In this document: positions 17,393 through 25,199 of the stretch, in pieces | Layout: each line of letters begins with the position of its first letter | Position numbering within the stretch: position 1 is the first letter of the stretch | Assembly: GCA_900315545.1 (NCBI GenBank) | Contig: OMZM01000020.1 | Span: forward strand, 1-41,372 | DNA from: an uncultured Prevotella sp. | Lineage (GTDB): Bacteria > Bacteroidota > Bacteroidia > Bacteroidales > Bacteroidaceae | DNA length: 41,372 bases | Direction: 5' to 3' | Made by a program: the position numbers and the translations under genes | Notes under the pieces: model-generated | Told to the model about the DNA's origin: nothing | What the model saw: only the letters and a program-made list of their open reading frames with translations | Database searches by the model: none

Positions 17393-17914
17393 TTAATCCG
17401 TTACGATGAACAGCGACATCACCTCCACCGTATTGTCTTTATTCTCACGATACAGCGTTACGGTCGGCACGAGTGCCTTCACCTGCTGTTCGGTCGACGA
17501 CGTGTAGGATGCGTCGAACTGTGTCTCCGAATGGGCTTCACTGCTTTCCGTGTTGGTCATGTTTATGTTCGACGTGCCGGCAACGTGCGATTCTCTCATC
17601 GTGGCATACTGTGCCGAAGCATTGCTCTGTGCCTTTCTGACGGCAATGTTTACTGAGTTAGCCGTGCCGCGACCTTCTATCGTATATGCCACAGTGCCCG
17701 ATGCGCCGAGCTTGCCGTAGTATTCTTCCAGTGCCTTGTCTACGGTTTGCATTTTGCCGTAGACCTTCCAGCCCTCCTTGTTGAGCCGTTTTGTCATCCT
17801 GCGGCATTCCTTTTGCAGTTCCTTGCCTGAGATGTCTGACGATGACGCGCAGGCACTGCCTGGAAGAAGCGTGAGAAACAGATACAGAAATGCTGCTGCA
17901 AATGTCTTTACCAT
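17393..17914 (-). CDS. Short exported protein, paralogue of the preceding gene
   Basis: A 173-residue protein with an N-terminal signal (TFAAAFLYLFLTLLPGSACA). The cysteine lies in GSAC, which is not a good lipobox, so signal peptidase I cleavage is likelier. Residues about 32-70 (ELQKECRRMTKRLNKEGWKV followed by VDKALEEYYGKL) align with the previous gene's EAKKLKKDGWLTAPGALPVE and KQLDRSY. Residues about 87-110 (NSVNIAVRKAQSNASAQYA) align with its AAKMQAIELAKQQIASQI region. It lacks a catalytic motif. The reading frame overlaps the upstream gene by 7 bases (ATG within the end of that gene), indicating translational coupling. Confidence 0.7.
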   Translation of the reverse strand: MVKTFAAAFLYLFLTLLPGSACASSSDISGKELQKECRRMTKRLNKEGWKVYGKMQTVDKALEEYYGKLGASGTVAYTIEGRGTANSVNIAVRKAQSNASAQYATMRESHVAGTSNINMTNTESSEAHSETQFDASYTSSTEQQVKALVPTVTLYRENKDNTVEVMSLFIVTD

Positions 17915-18576
17915 CCTAACAATTCGTCTAACTTGTTCTTCAATCCTTCGTCCTCAAGTTGTGCCCTTGCAGCCCTCTTTGCCATCTCTCTGGCTTTGCT
18001 GCTGCTGTATGCCAGTCGTACGAGCACTTCCTTGTTTTTGTTGTTCAGTGTCCTGTACACTTCCACTACCGGCATCATGCGTCCGAGTCCCTGCGAGATA
18101 AGGCTCTTGGCTGCCGTGATGCTCTTTGTTACAGATGCTGCCTCGCCTGCCGAAAGCTGATTGTTGGCTACGTTAGACTCCACGAGTGCCGTCAGTTCTG
18201 TCTGTATCTGCGATGCTATCTGCTGCTTTGCCAGTTCGATTGCCTGCATCTTTGCAGCGTCATAGTTTTCGCCGATGCTCATGCCCTCGCCCATCATGTA
18301 GACTGGCAGGAAGTCGTCGTCCATTTCCATCTGCATCCTGTAAGAGCGGTCAAGCTGCTTTTCCACAGGCAGTGCGCCGGGAGCGGTCAGCCAGCCATCT
18401 TTCTTCAGCTTCTTGGCTTCTGCGCGTGCCGACTTTGTGGCTTTCTGATTGAGTTCCGACTCTGTCAGTTTCTTCATTGCCTTGTAGTCCTTGATTCTTT
18501 CAGTCTGCGACTGAGCATTGACGGGTGTTATAAATCCGAATAGAACAACACCTAAGATTAAATAAATTCTCTTCAT
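17908..18576 (-). CDS. First gene of the caspase cluster, exported helical protein
   Basis: A 222-residue protein starting MKRIYLILGVVLFGFITPVNAQ, a good signal peptide. An in-frame ATG at 18600 is possible but adds a polar stretch. The body is alpha-helical: AEAKKLKKDGWLTAPGALPV and EKQLDRSYRMQME, then YDAAKMQAIELAKQQIASQI, then a C-terminal basic helix (SSKAREMAKRAARAQLEDEG). The Ala-rich helix preceded by a small beta region resembles LPP20/FlgT-N-type proteins. It is the leading gene of the minus-strand cluster, with a TATATTTG box about 115 bases upstream. No enzymatic motif is visible. It is related to the next gene. Confidence 0.7.
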   Translation of the reverse strand: MKRIYLILGVVLFGFITPVNAQSQTERIKDYKAMKKLTESELNQKATKSARAEAKKLKKDGWLTAPGALPVEKQLDRSYRMQMEMDDDFLPVYMMGEGMSIGENYDAAKMQAIELAKQQIASQIQTELTALVESNVANNQLSAGEAASVTKSITAAKSLISQGLGRMMPVVEVYRTLNNKNKEVLVRLAYSSSKAREMAKRAARAQLEDEGLKNKLDELLGW

Positions 18577-18690
18577 AGCTCTGTTGGTTTTATTATTCAT
18601 ATTGTTTTCTGTTCTTCCTCAGGTTCATTTCTGAATATTGCGGACGGTAAATTTGCATACCAAGCGCAAACACAATTAAAAAATATTTTG

Positions 18691-18698
18691 CAAATATA
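18691..18698 (-). promoter_or_regulatory. Likely -7 box for the caspase cluster
   Basis: TATATTTG on the minus strand matches TAnnTTTG. No good TTTG lies at the expected -33 position (about 18718), where the sequence is a run of G. The promoter may therefore be weak or depend on an activator. Confidence 0.45.
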
Positions 18699-18870
18699 AA
18701 CATTATCTACGTATTCTCCCCCCGTTTTAGTTAAAGGTTGTTAACTCGTGTTTTTTCGTTTAAATTTAGTGAATTTATTTTGACAGAGAAAAAGGTGCAA
18801 AATAGAGAAAAAAGTGCCTCTTTGAGGGTTGGTAACAGCAATTTTATGGGTCGGGGTTGGGTGCCGAAAT

Positions 18871-19025
18871 TGTCAAAGAGTATGTTTGAGGCTTGCTATT
18901 TTCTGTTTTTCGGCGTGTGAAAGAGTATGTTTGAGAGTGTCAAACAGTGTGTTTGAGGTTGTCAAAGAGTGTGTTTGACATAGAAAAAGGGTGTATTTGA
19001 GTAGAAAAAACAGTATAAATTTCTA
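18871..19025. repeat. 22-bp periodic dyad array, locus 2
   Basis: Units start at 18871, 18893 (degenerate, 23 bases), 18916, 18938, 18960, 18982 and 19004 (degenerate). The best are TGTCAAAGAGTATGTTTGAG (18871), TGTCAAACAGTGTGTTTGAG (18938) and TGTCAAAGAGTGTGTTTGAC (18960). It has the same TCAAA-N7-TTTGA dyad and the same period as at 271-446. A further weak relative ends in CTCTTTGAG near 18826. The array lies about 170-330 bases upstream of the caspase-cluster promoter box. Confidence 0.75.
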
Positions 19026-19049
19026 TTCCGAGAACTGTAATTTCAGGCA

Positions 19050-19139
19050 TCATGCTGACTGACAACCACTTAGGACAACTGCATGCCGAATACTCGCGTA
19101 TTTGCCATAAGAAATTCGCGCAACGGCTTCCGACGGCAT
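19050..19139 (-). repeat. PSEA element, copy 2
   Basis: On the minus strand an ATG at 19139 opens a 29-residue frame, MPSEAVARISYGKYASIRHA and on, ending at 19050. The DNA core TGCCGTCGGAAGCCG (19138-19124) is identical to copy 1 at 182-196. It lies about 100-135 bases from the array at 18871-19025, matching the spacing at locus 1, but the whole unit is inverted. Confidence 0.5.
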
Positions 19140-19201
19140 TCTCGCGACGGTTTGCAGACGCAGATATGTTAAAAATTCACAACAGTAAGTACGCCCTGCT
19201 G

Positions 19202-19732
19202 TCAGATTTCCATTACCTGTATGCCTCCGTAGGGCGTCTGGTGGTCGAAGCAGTTGTCCTTCGCGAACAGACCGGCATATATTCCGCCACAGATAAGCAC
19301 TCCGGCATGGGCAAAGATGGCAACGCTGGCATAGTCTTTCTGCCTGAGTTCGTCGAGGAAACAAGCCACACGGCGGTAAATATCATCAAAGCACTCGCCG
19401 TTGGTGGTACGCTCGTTCATGTAGTCTTCATACCACTCCTGCAGGTGCGGGTCGTCTATCTCGTCGTAGCGGCGCATCTCCCAGTCGCCCATGTTCATCT
19501 CCTTCAGTCGGTCGTCCTTATGCGGATTGTCGTAGCCGCAAGCCTCTGCCAGCCTCACGGCACGCGAGAGCGGCGACGAGAAGACGGCATCGAAGGGCTC
19601 CAGCCGGCGCAGGTTTTCTGCCGTGGCGCGAGCCTCGTCGGCAAAAGTGTCGGCAAGCGGCACGTCGCTCCAACCGTAGCATGTGCCCGGAGCAACGCCC
19701 ACGCGCGTATGTCTTATCATTACTACTTTCAT
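19202..19732 (-). CDS. cobC: Alpha-ribazole phosphatase (histidine phosphatase family)
   Basis: A 176-residue histidine phosphatase. It begins KVVMIRHTRV, where the His of the RHT motif is phosphorylated. SSPLSRAVRLAEA near residue 52, KEMNMGDWE near 77 and FAHAGVL near 140 give the second conserved Arg, the acid and the second His. In the nucleotide-loop pathway it removes the 5'-phosphate from alpha-ribazole phosphate or adenosylcobalamin phosphate. It is the fourth gene of cobUTSC, 4 bases after cobS. Confidence 0.88.
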   Translation of the reverse strand: MKVVMIRHTRVGVAPGTCYGWSDVPLADTFADEARATAENLRRLEPFDAVFSSPLSRAVRLAEACGYDNPHKDDRLKEMNMGDWEMRRYDEIDDPHLQEWYEDYMNERTTNGECFDDIYRRVACFLDELRQKDYASVAIFAHAGVLICGGIYAGLFAKDNCFDHQTPYGGIQVMEI

Positions 19733-19736
19733 AATT

Positions 19737-20519
19737 CTATGCTATGTTGATTGCAAGATATACACTCAGTTCCACCAGCAGGAACATTGCTCCGCAGCAG
19801 TCGCCCGTATAGCCGCGCAACTTGTGCCACATCAGCCGGTAGAGCATGTACATCACAATGCACGGAACGAACACCACCCACTGCCAGTTGTGTGGCACGC
19901 CCACTGCCAGGACGAAGAGCAACGCCGGCAGAAGCCCCTGCACGGTCAGCAGTATAGCCGACAGCGTGGATATCTGACGGTAGACCACGCGGGCCTTTGC
20001 CTGCTCTTCGGTGCGCGCGTATGGCATCATCTGCACTATCTGCGACGACAGCATCTTGGCAAAGGGGTCGGCAGCAAGAATGAGAAACACTGCCTTCGTG
20101 GGCGACAGACCGACAAGCGACATAAACAGCAGCGCGAAATAGGCTATCAGCCCGACAACGCCGTAAGTGCCGATGTGCGAGTCTTTCATTATGTCGAGTA
20201 TGCGCTGGCGGTCGGTTCCTCCGCCAAAACCGTCGCAGAAGTCTGCCAGACCGTCTTCGTGCAGCGCTCCCGTTGTCAGCAGGCGCGCTATGATGGCAAG
20301 CAAAACGGCTATGGTGTATGGCAGGAAGAGATGCGACACATAGAGCGTCAGCGCCATGATGCCACCCGTAAGCCAGCCTGCCAGAGGCCAGAATTCCACC
20401 ACTGCCTTGTATGACTCGCGCGGAGGCTGATAGACTCGCCACAGCGGCAGCCGCGTGAAAAACATCAGCGCTGCCCACGCATTGTTGCCTATGTCAGAAA
20501 TACTTGGTAATTTTTGCAT
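19737..20519 (-). CDS. cobS: Adenosylcobinamide-GDP ribazoletransferase (cobalamin synthase)
   Basis: A 260-residue integral membrane enzyme that joins adenosylcobinamide-GDP to alpha-ribazole(-phosphate). The N-terminal ALMFFTRLPLWR, GALHEDGLADFCDGFGGG near residue 85 and ILDIMKDSHIGTYGVVGL near 107 are family signatures, with the acidic residues of the first two implicated in Mg and substrate binding. Six or more hydrophobic helices follow. I take the ATG at 20519. It overlaps the end of cobT by 26 bases; a TTG two codons further up is less likely. Confidence 0.93.
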   Translation of the reverse strand: MQKLPSISDIGNNAWAALMFFTRLPLWRVYQPPRESYKAVVEFWPLAGWLTGGIMALTLYVSHLFLPYTIAVLLAIIARLLTTGALHEDGLADFCDGFGGGTDRQRILDIMKDSHIGTYGVVGLIAYFALLFMSLVGLSPTKAVFLILAADPFAKMLSSQIVQMMPYARTEEQAKARVVYRQISTLSAILLTVQGLLPALLFVLAVGVPHNWQWVVFVPCIVMYMLYRLMWHKLRGYTGDCCGAMFLLVELSVYLAINIA

Positions 20520-21561
20520 TGTCAAAGTTGTTCATTTCGTTTACCATGCGCACGGCACTTTCTATTATCGGGTATGAACAGAGTGCTCCGGTGCCCTCGC
20601 CCAGCCGCAGACCGAGATGCAGCAGCGGCTCAGCATGCATCAGCGACAGCATCGTGCGATGACCGCTCTCGTCGCCACAGTGTCCGAACACCATGTATTC
20701 GCGCACTGCCGGACAGAGCTGTATGGCTGCCAGCGCACATGCAGACATGATAAATCCGTCGACCATGACTGTCATTCCGCGCTCTGCCGCACGCAGCATG
20801 GCACCGATGGCACCCACCATCTCGAAACCGCCGAACTCTCTTATTATGTCTTTTGCCGTAGGATTGGCATTGCTTTTTCTGAAGCGCTCCACACTCCTGC
20901 GCAGGACATCGCGCTTGCGAAGCAGTCCCTCGTCGTTCAGACCAGCACCCACGCCGATGCAGTCGTCAAGGGGCAGACCGCCGAAAAGCGACATCCAGAT
21001 GCTCGAAGGACTGGTGTTGGCTATGCCCATCTCACCCATGCAAACAATGTTGCACCCCTGCCCGTCGGCATTGTCCCTGTCGTCGGCACACTCGTCGACA
21101 AGCATCGAGCCAGTCGTAAGCGCACGCTCATACTCATCAACAGACATCGCCGACTCGTAAAGGAAATTGCACGTGCCGTTGGCTATCTTGCAGTTGCGTA
21201 TCTTGTCGTATGCACTGAGGTCGTAGTCTACGCCCATGTCGACGATGCGCAGGTCGAACCCATGCTGACGGCAGAACATGTTGACACCGCCACCGCCACG
21301 CGTGAAGTTTATCATCTGCTGCCACGTTACGTCGCGCGGCGACACGCTGACACCCTCGCGCTCTATGCCGTGATCGCCACCGAACAGTATGTGGCACGGA
21401 TGATGAAGTTCGGGCGAAAGCGTCTGCTGTATCAGGCAAATCTGCTCTGCCAGTGTTTCCAGCCGTCCCAGCGACCCTTTGGGCTTGTTCAGGTTGTCTA
21501 TCTTGCTCCTTATGTCATCGCGCATTGTCAGCGACAATCGTTCTATCTTGAAGTCTTTCAT
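20494..21561 (-). CDS. cobT: Nicotinate-nucleotide--dimethylbenzimidazole phosphoribosyltransferase
   Basis: A 355-residue enzyme that transfers phosphoribose from nicotinate mononucleotide to the lower-ligand base, giving alpha-ribazole phosphate. Motifs in order are LNKPKGSLGRLE near 24, FGGDHGIEREGVSVSPRDVT near 60, FTRGGGGVNMFC near 88, GEMGIANTSPSS near 176 and, near the C-terminus, GLRLGEGTGALC, where Glu is the catalytic base. Length is normal. The ATG at 21561 is preceded by an in-frame GTG, which could also start. It lies between cobU and cobS and overlaps cobS by 26 bases. Confidence 0.95.
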   Translation of the reverse strand: MKDFKIERLSLTMRDDIRSKIDNLNKPKGSLGRLETLAEQICLIQQTLSPELHHPCHILFGGDHGIEREGVSVSPRDVTWQQMINFTRGGGGVNMFCRQHGFDLRIVDMGVDYDLSAYDKIRNCKIANGTCNFLYESAMSVDEYERALTTGSMLVDECADDRDNADGQGCNIVCMGEMGIANTSPSSIWMSLFGGLPLDDCIGVGAGLNDEGLLRKRDVLRRSVERFRKSNANPTAKDIIREFGGFEMVGAIGAMLRAAERGMTVMVDGFIMSACALAAIQLCPAVREYMVFGHCGDESGHRTMLSLMHAEPLLHLGLRLGEGTGALCSYPIIESAVRMVNEMNNFDNAKITKYF

Positions 21562-21611
21562 CACTTATATATACCTTATTAATATATATTTACATTGTAA
21601 TTAAAATATTT

Positions 21612-22142
21612 TCACTTTATCTTCACTGGTATTCCGCTCACCATCAGCACAACCTCGTCGGCACAACCGGCAACATACTGATTCATCCAACCCTGCAAGT
21701 CGGTAAACCGACGCTGCACCACGCTGTCGCTGACTCCGCCACTGCCAATCTCGTTGGAAACGAAAATAAACGTCGCATCCTGGTTGGTAAACCTGTCAAA
21801 CTCATCCTTCAGCGCACAAAGAGCCTCATCCACCGACGGCTGCTCCCACTCCTTAGCACCCTGAGTGAAGAAGAAATTGGTGCACCAGAGCGTTATGCAG
21901 TCGATGACCACAACCCTGCCGTCGAGATTATGGCGGCTAAGATGTTTCTCCTCTTCTATGTTTGTCCACGCCTCGCCGCGTCGCTGCTGATGTATAAGCA
22001 CGCGCTGGCGAAACTCATCGTCCCAGATATGAGCCGTAGCAAGATACACTGGATGCCCCGACAGGCTCAGCGCAAGACGCTCAGCATACTGGCTCTTGCC
22101 TGAACGCTGGCCACCCGTGATTAGTATGATTCGCTTTTTCAT
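21612..22142 (-). CDS. cobU: Adenosylcobinamide kinase / guanylyltransferase
   Basis: A 176-residue bifunctional enzyme that phosphorylates adenosylcobinamide and then attaches GMP. The P-loop ITGGQRSGKSQ occupies about residues 8-18, and HQQRRGEAW near 51-59 carries the histidine guanylated in the family. VVVIDCITLWCTNFF near 77 is the Walker B region, and FVSNEIGSGGVS near 126 is characteristic. It is the first gene of cobUTSC. The promoter -7 box ends only 5 bases before the ATG, so the message should have almost no leader. I see no cobalamin riboswitch. Confidence 0.95.
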   Translation of the reverse strand: MKKRIILITGGQRSGKSQYAERLALSLSGHPVYLATAHIWDDEFRQRVLIHQQRRGEAWTNIEEEKHLSRHNLDGRVVVIDCITLWCTNFFFTQGAKEWEQPSVDEALCALKDEFDRFTNQDATFIFVSNEIGSGGVSDSVVQRRFTDLQGWMNQYVAGCADEVVLMVSGIPVKIK

Positions 22143-22146
22143 ACTG

Positions 22147-22177
22147 CAAAATTAAGTATAATGCCTTATACAACAAA
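22147..22177 (-). promoter_or_regulatory. Promoter for cobUTSC
   Basis: On the minus strand TTTG is at 22177-22174 and TAATTTTG at 22154-22147, a 19-base spacer. The box sits directly in front of the cobU ATG (22142), implying a leaderless or near-leaderless transcript. Confidence 0.65.
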
Positions 22178-22255
22178 CAAATCAGTCGATAAATGCTAAA
22201 AAATTGTGCTTTTTCCCCTTTTTTATTCACTTTCAGTCATTTTTTTTTGTTTTTA

Positions 22256-22287
22256 TTTGGTGGAATAAAGTTTTTTTCCTTACTTTG
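22256..22287 (+). promoter_or_regulatory. Promoter for the OmpA-family gene
   Basis: TTTG at 22256-22259 and TTACTTTG at 22280-22287 are spaced 20 bases. The -7 box differs from TAnnTTTG in one base. The leader of about 65 bases is extremely A/T-rich and unstructured, which suits a highly expressed outer-membrane protein. Confidence 0.6.
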
Positions 22288-22357
22288 CAGCGAGTTTATT
22301 AGGTAAAAACTTTTAAATACTTATAATTATAATTTAATTTTTTAAACATCAAAAAAC

Positions 22358-23488
22358 ATGAAAAAGTTAGTTACATTGTTCGCTGCCGCAGCTATGGCAG
22401 TTACTGTATCAGCTCAGACTGTTACAGAAAGTAAGGCTTTCGACAACATTTATGTTGGTGTTAATGGTGGTGTTGCTACTTATACAACAGGCAACCGCTG
22501 GATGAGCAACCTTATGCCTAACTTCGGTGTACGCGTAGGTCGCTACTTCACTCCTGTATTCGGTCTCGCAGTAGAAGGCAATGCTTATCTGAAGAACCGC
22601 ATTAAGCACAACACTCCAATTCCATTCAACAAGACTAATCGCGTAGGTTACTGGCAGAACAGCACTACTATCAAGTCTACAAATGTTAGCTTGCTCGGAA
22701 CTGTAAACCTCTGCAACCTCTTCGCTGGTTACAAAGGTGAGCCACGTACATTCGAAGTTACAGCTCTCTATGGTCTCGGATGGGAACACACATTCGGAAC
22801 AGCTCCTGAAGTAGAAAGACAGGGTGTACCTGCAGGCGTTGGTGCAAAGCAGCACTGGAACCGCATGACTTCTAAGGCTGGTCTCGACTTCGCTCTCAAC
22901 CTTGGTAAGGCTAAGGCTGTTCAGGTTTACCTCGAGCCTTCTATCACATGGGCTTTCAACCACGAGCGCGACGTAAACGAGCCTACATACAACATCCACA
23001 ACTCATTTGTACAGCTCAACGCTGGTGTTGTTTACAAGTTCAAGAACTCTAACGGTACTCACAACTTCACAATCGCTCAGCTCCGCGACCAGGCAGAAAT
23101 CGACGCACTGAACGCAACTATCAACGATCTCCGCAACCGCAAGCCAGAAGTACGCGAAGTTGTTAAGGAAGTTGTTAAGGAAGTTCCAGCAGCAGCTAAG
23201 GTTGTTTCTGTTGAAAACATGGTATTCGTAACATTCGCTCAGGGCAAGTCTAATCTTACAGCTGAAGCTAAGAAGGCTCTCGACGAGGTTAAGGCTGGTG
23301 CACACGTTGATATCGTAGGTACAGCTTCTCCAGAAGGTTCTAAGGCTATCAACGACAAGCTCTCTCAGGCTCGTGCAGACGTAGTTGCTAACTACCTGAA
23401 GGGTCGTGGCGTTATTATTGACAAGGCTAAGGGTGAAGGTGTTAAGGGTGTAACTTCTAACCGTCTTGCTGTTGTTTACGTAAAATAA
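22358..23488 (+). CDS. OmpA-family major outer-membrane protein
   Basis: A 376-residue porin-like protein. The signal peptide is MKKLVTLFAAAAMAVTVSAQ. Residues about 30-235 form an eight-stranded-type barrel (FDNIYVGVNGGVATY, MPNFGVRVGRYFTPVFGLAV, FVQLNAGVVYKFK). A helical linker (about 243-275) contains KPEVREVVKEVVKEV. A peptidoglycan-binding OmpA C-terminal domain covers about 285-376, with TASPEGSKAINDKLSQARAD and the following VVANYLKGRGV. Codon use is visibly skewed (CTC for Leu, GGT/GCT, AAC, CGC), as expected for an abundant protein. A strong terminator follows. It belongs with the OmpA-like major porins of Bacteroidales (OprF-like). Confidence 0.93.
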   Translation: MKKLVTLFAAAAMAVTVSAQTVTESKAFDNIYVGVNGGVATYTTGNRWMSNLMPNFGVRVGRYFTPVFGLAVEGNAYLKNRIKHNTPIPFNKTNRVGYWQNSTTIKSTNVSLLGTVNLCNLFAGYKGEPRTFEVTALYGLGWEHTFGTAPEVERQGVPAGVGAKQHWNRMTSKAGLDFALNLGKAKAVQVYLEPSITWAFNHERDVNEPTYNIHNSFVQLNAGVVYKFKNSNGTHNFTIAQLRDQAEIDALNATINDLRNRKPEVREVVKEVVKEVPAAAKVVSVENMVFVTFAQGKSNLTAEAKKALDEVKAGAHVDIVGTASPEGSKAINDKLSQARADVVANYLKGRGVIIDKAKGEGVKGVTSNRLAVVYVK

Positions 23489-23537
23489 ATAATAGTAAAA
23501 GGTTAATAAGAAGATAATTCCTTATTACACTATAACA

Positions 23538-23571
23538 TAATCCCCGATACTCCCACGAGTGTCGGGGATTA
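23538..23571 (+). terminator. Intrinsic terminator of the OmpA-family gene
   Basis: AATCCCCGATACTC (23539-23552) pairs with GAGTGTCGGGGATT (23557-23570) with one wobble pair and a CCAC loop, 50 bases after the stop. The following T-run is short (ATTCTAAT). Confidence 0.75.
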
Positions 23572-23615
23572 TTCTAATAAAAACATCTAAACATAAGAAA
23601 TAAGTCATAGTCAGA

Positions 23616-24374
23616 ATGAAAGAATTTGAGAAATCGAAGGTAGGCACATACGATTTCACTGCCATGCCTTTCCACTGCGACTTCAACAATCATCTGCGCA
23701 TAGACCATCTTGGCAACGACATGCTTAACGCTGCCGACTTCCACAGCGATGCACGCGGCTTTGGAATGAACTACCTGAACACTATAAACAAGACGTGGGT
23801 ACTCTCGCGCTTCGCAATAGAGATTGTAGAGATGCCAAAAAGCTACGAAAAAATACAAGTGGAGACATGGGTGGAAAGTGCTGTACGCTTCTTCACAAAA
23901 CGCAACTTTGCCGTGAAAGACAACAACGGGAAATATCTCGCCTATGGCAAGAGCATCTGGGCTATGATAGACACAGAAACACGCCAACCGACAGACCTGT
24001 TAGCTATACACGACGGACTACTGAAAGAATATGTAGACAAAGACAAACCATGCCCGATTGAGCCATGCTCGCGTGTTGGAATAGAAGAAAACACAACACT
24101 ATGGCAGACCGTTACTGCACGATACAGCGATATAGACATGAACGGACACGTCAACTCAATAAAATATCTTGAGCATGCAGTGAATCTTTGGGACGTGGAA
24201 TGGTATAAGCAACATTTCCTGAAACGCGTGGAGATAGCCTATGTAGCCGAAAGCCACTGCAACGACAACCTTCATTACTATGTGGAGGAACGACAGGAAA
24301 ACGATTTCTACATAAAAATATGCACCGACAACAACGAAGTGTGCCGGTGCAATGTGAAGTTCGTAAATAAATAA
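23616..24374 (+). CDS. Acyl-ACP thioesterase
   Basis: A 252-residue FatA/FatB-type thioesterase (double hot-dog) that releases free fatty acids from acyl carrier protein. The first hot-dog begins near HCDFNNHLRIDHLGNDMLNA and includes WVLSRFAIEIVEMP and ETWVESAVRFFTKRNF. The second has YSDIDMNGHVNSIKYLEHAV near residue 170, with the Asp/Asn/His set of the family. Length is typical of Bacteroidetes homologues. It stands alone between a terminator and a convergent gene, ending 5 bases before it. No consensus promoter is seen in the short upstream gap. Confidence 0.9.
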   Translation: MKEFEKSKVGTYDFTAMPFHCDFNNHLRIDHLGNDMLNAADFHSDARGFGMNYLNTINKTWVLSRFAIEIVEMPKSYEKIQVETWVESAVRFFTKRNFAVKDNNGKYLAYGKSIWAMIDTETRQPTDLLAIHDGLLKEYVDKDKPCPIEPCSRVGIEENTTLWQTVTARYSDIDMNGHVNSIKYLEHAVNLWDVEWYKQHFLKRVEIAYVAESHCNDNLHYYVEERQENDFYIKICTDNNEVCRCNVKFVNK

Positions 24375-24378
24375 CAAA

Positions 24379-25137
24379 TCACTTTCTTACGATTACAGAG
24401 CCGCTTGCCTGATGCGTTGCAAGGACAAGCACCTCAGCTATCTGTACATGTTCTGGCGCTGAAGCAGCATAGAAAGCCACATCGCCGATATCGTCGCCCG
24501 TCAACGGCTTGATGCCTTTATATACGCTGTCGGCTTTCGACTGGTCGCCATGAAAGCGTGTAACACTGAAGTTTGTCTCTACAAGTCCTGGTTTGATATT
24601 TGTTACGCGCACCGCACTTTCTGCAACGTCAATACGCAAACCGTCTGACAACGTCTTGACGGCAGCCTTCGTGGCACAATACACATTGCCGTTAGCGTAT
24701 GCTGCATCGCCGGCAACTGAGCCAATATTGATAATATGTCCCTTGTTTCGGCTTACCATTCCGGGAACTATCATTCGCGTCATGTTAAGTAGACCCTTCA
24801 CGTTGGTATCAATCATAATGTCCCAGTCCTCAAAACTGCCTTCATACTCCTTATCAAGACCAAGAGCCAAACCTGCATTATTGACAAGCACATCTATTTC
24901 TGCCCATCTGTCTTCCAAAGAATCGACAGCAGCAGCGCATTCCGCACGGTTGCGGACATCAAAGCAAAGTGTCTTAACTTCTGCGCCAAGTTTAGTTAAT
25001 TCAGCCTTAATATTCTCCAACAGTTCCGGTTTGCGCCCCGTAAGTATAAGGTCATATCCTCCTTGCGCAAACTTTCTGGCGCATCCAAGTCCGATACCGC
25101 TTGTCGCACCAGTAATCATTGCTATCTTTTTTGTCAT
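24379..25137 (-). CDS. Short-chain dehydrogenase/reductase
   Basis: A 252-residue SDR oxidoreductase, most like YdfG-type 3-hydroxy-acid/serine dehydrogenases. The cofactor motif TGATSGIG is at residues 9-16, the Arg at 35 (LTGRKPE) favours NADP, NNAG is at 86-89, and the catalytic set is Asn112, Ser140, Tyr153 and Lys157 (NIGSVAG, YCATKAA). The fingerprint is complete, so it should be active. It faces the thioesterase gene tail to tail and is divergent from the C10 protease gene. A CAAAAGTA box (minus-strand TACTTTTG) at 25172-25179 may be its -7 element, but no matching -33 is evident. Confidence 0.92.
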   Translation of the reverse strand: MTKKIAMITGATSGIGLGCARKFAQGGYDLILTGRKPELLENIKAELTKLGAEVKTLCFDVRNRAECAAAVDSLEDRWAEIDVLVNNAGLALGLDKEYEGSFEDWDIMIDTNVKGLLNMTRMIVPGMVSRNKGHIINIGSVAGDAAYANGNVYCATKAAVKTLSDGLRIDVAESAVRVTNIKPGLVETNFSVTRFHGDQSKADSVYKGIKPLTGDDIGDVAFYAASAPEHVQIAEVLVLATHQASGSVIVRK

Positions 25138-25199
25138 GGTTTATATTATTATTGTTAGTGTTTTACTGCCACAAAAGTACAAATAATTTAGCAATTATA

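Larger units (their letters stand above)
18601..19201. other. Intergenic region with promoter-like box and repeats, no gene
   Basis: Between the caspase cluster and cobC, both on the minus strand. It holds a TATATTTG box, the 22-bp array and the second PSEA element, listed separately. Other short frames here translate to low-complexity sequence. No terminator hairpin with a T-run is obvious after cobC, so read-through into the array is possible. Confidence 0.6.

Noticed and set aside
10968-18600. Antiphage caspase defence (for example with gasdermin)
   Set aside because: No gasdermin, nuclease or cytoplasmic sensor is encoded, and the caspase has a signal peptide.
22143-22357. Cobalamin riboswitch upstream of cobU
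   Set aside because: The promoter abuts the start codon and the AT-rich sequence beyond lacks conserved riboswitch elements.
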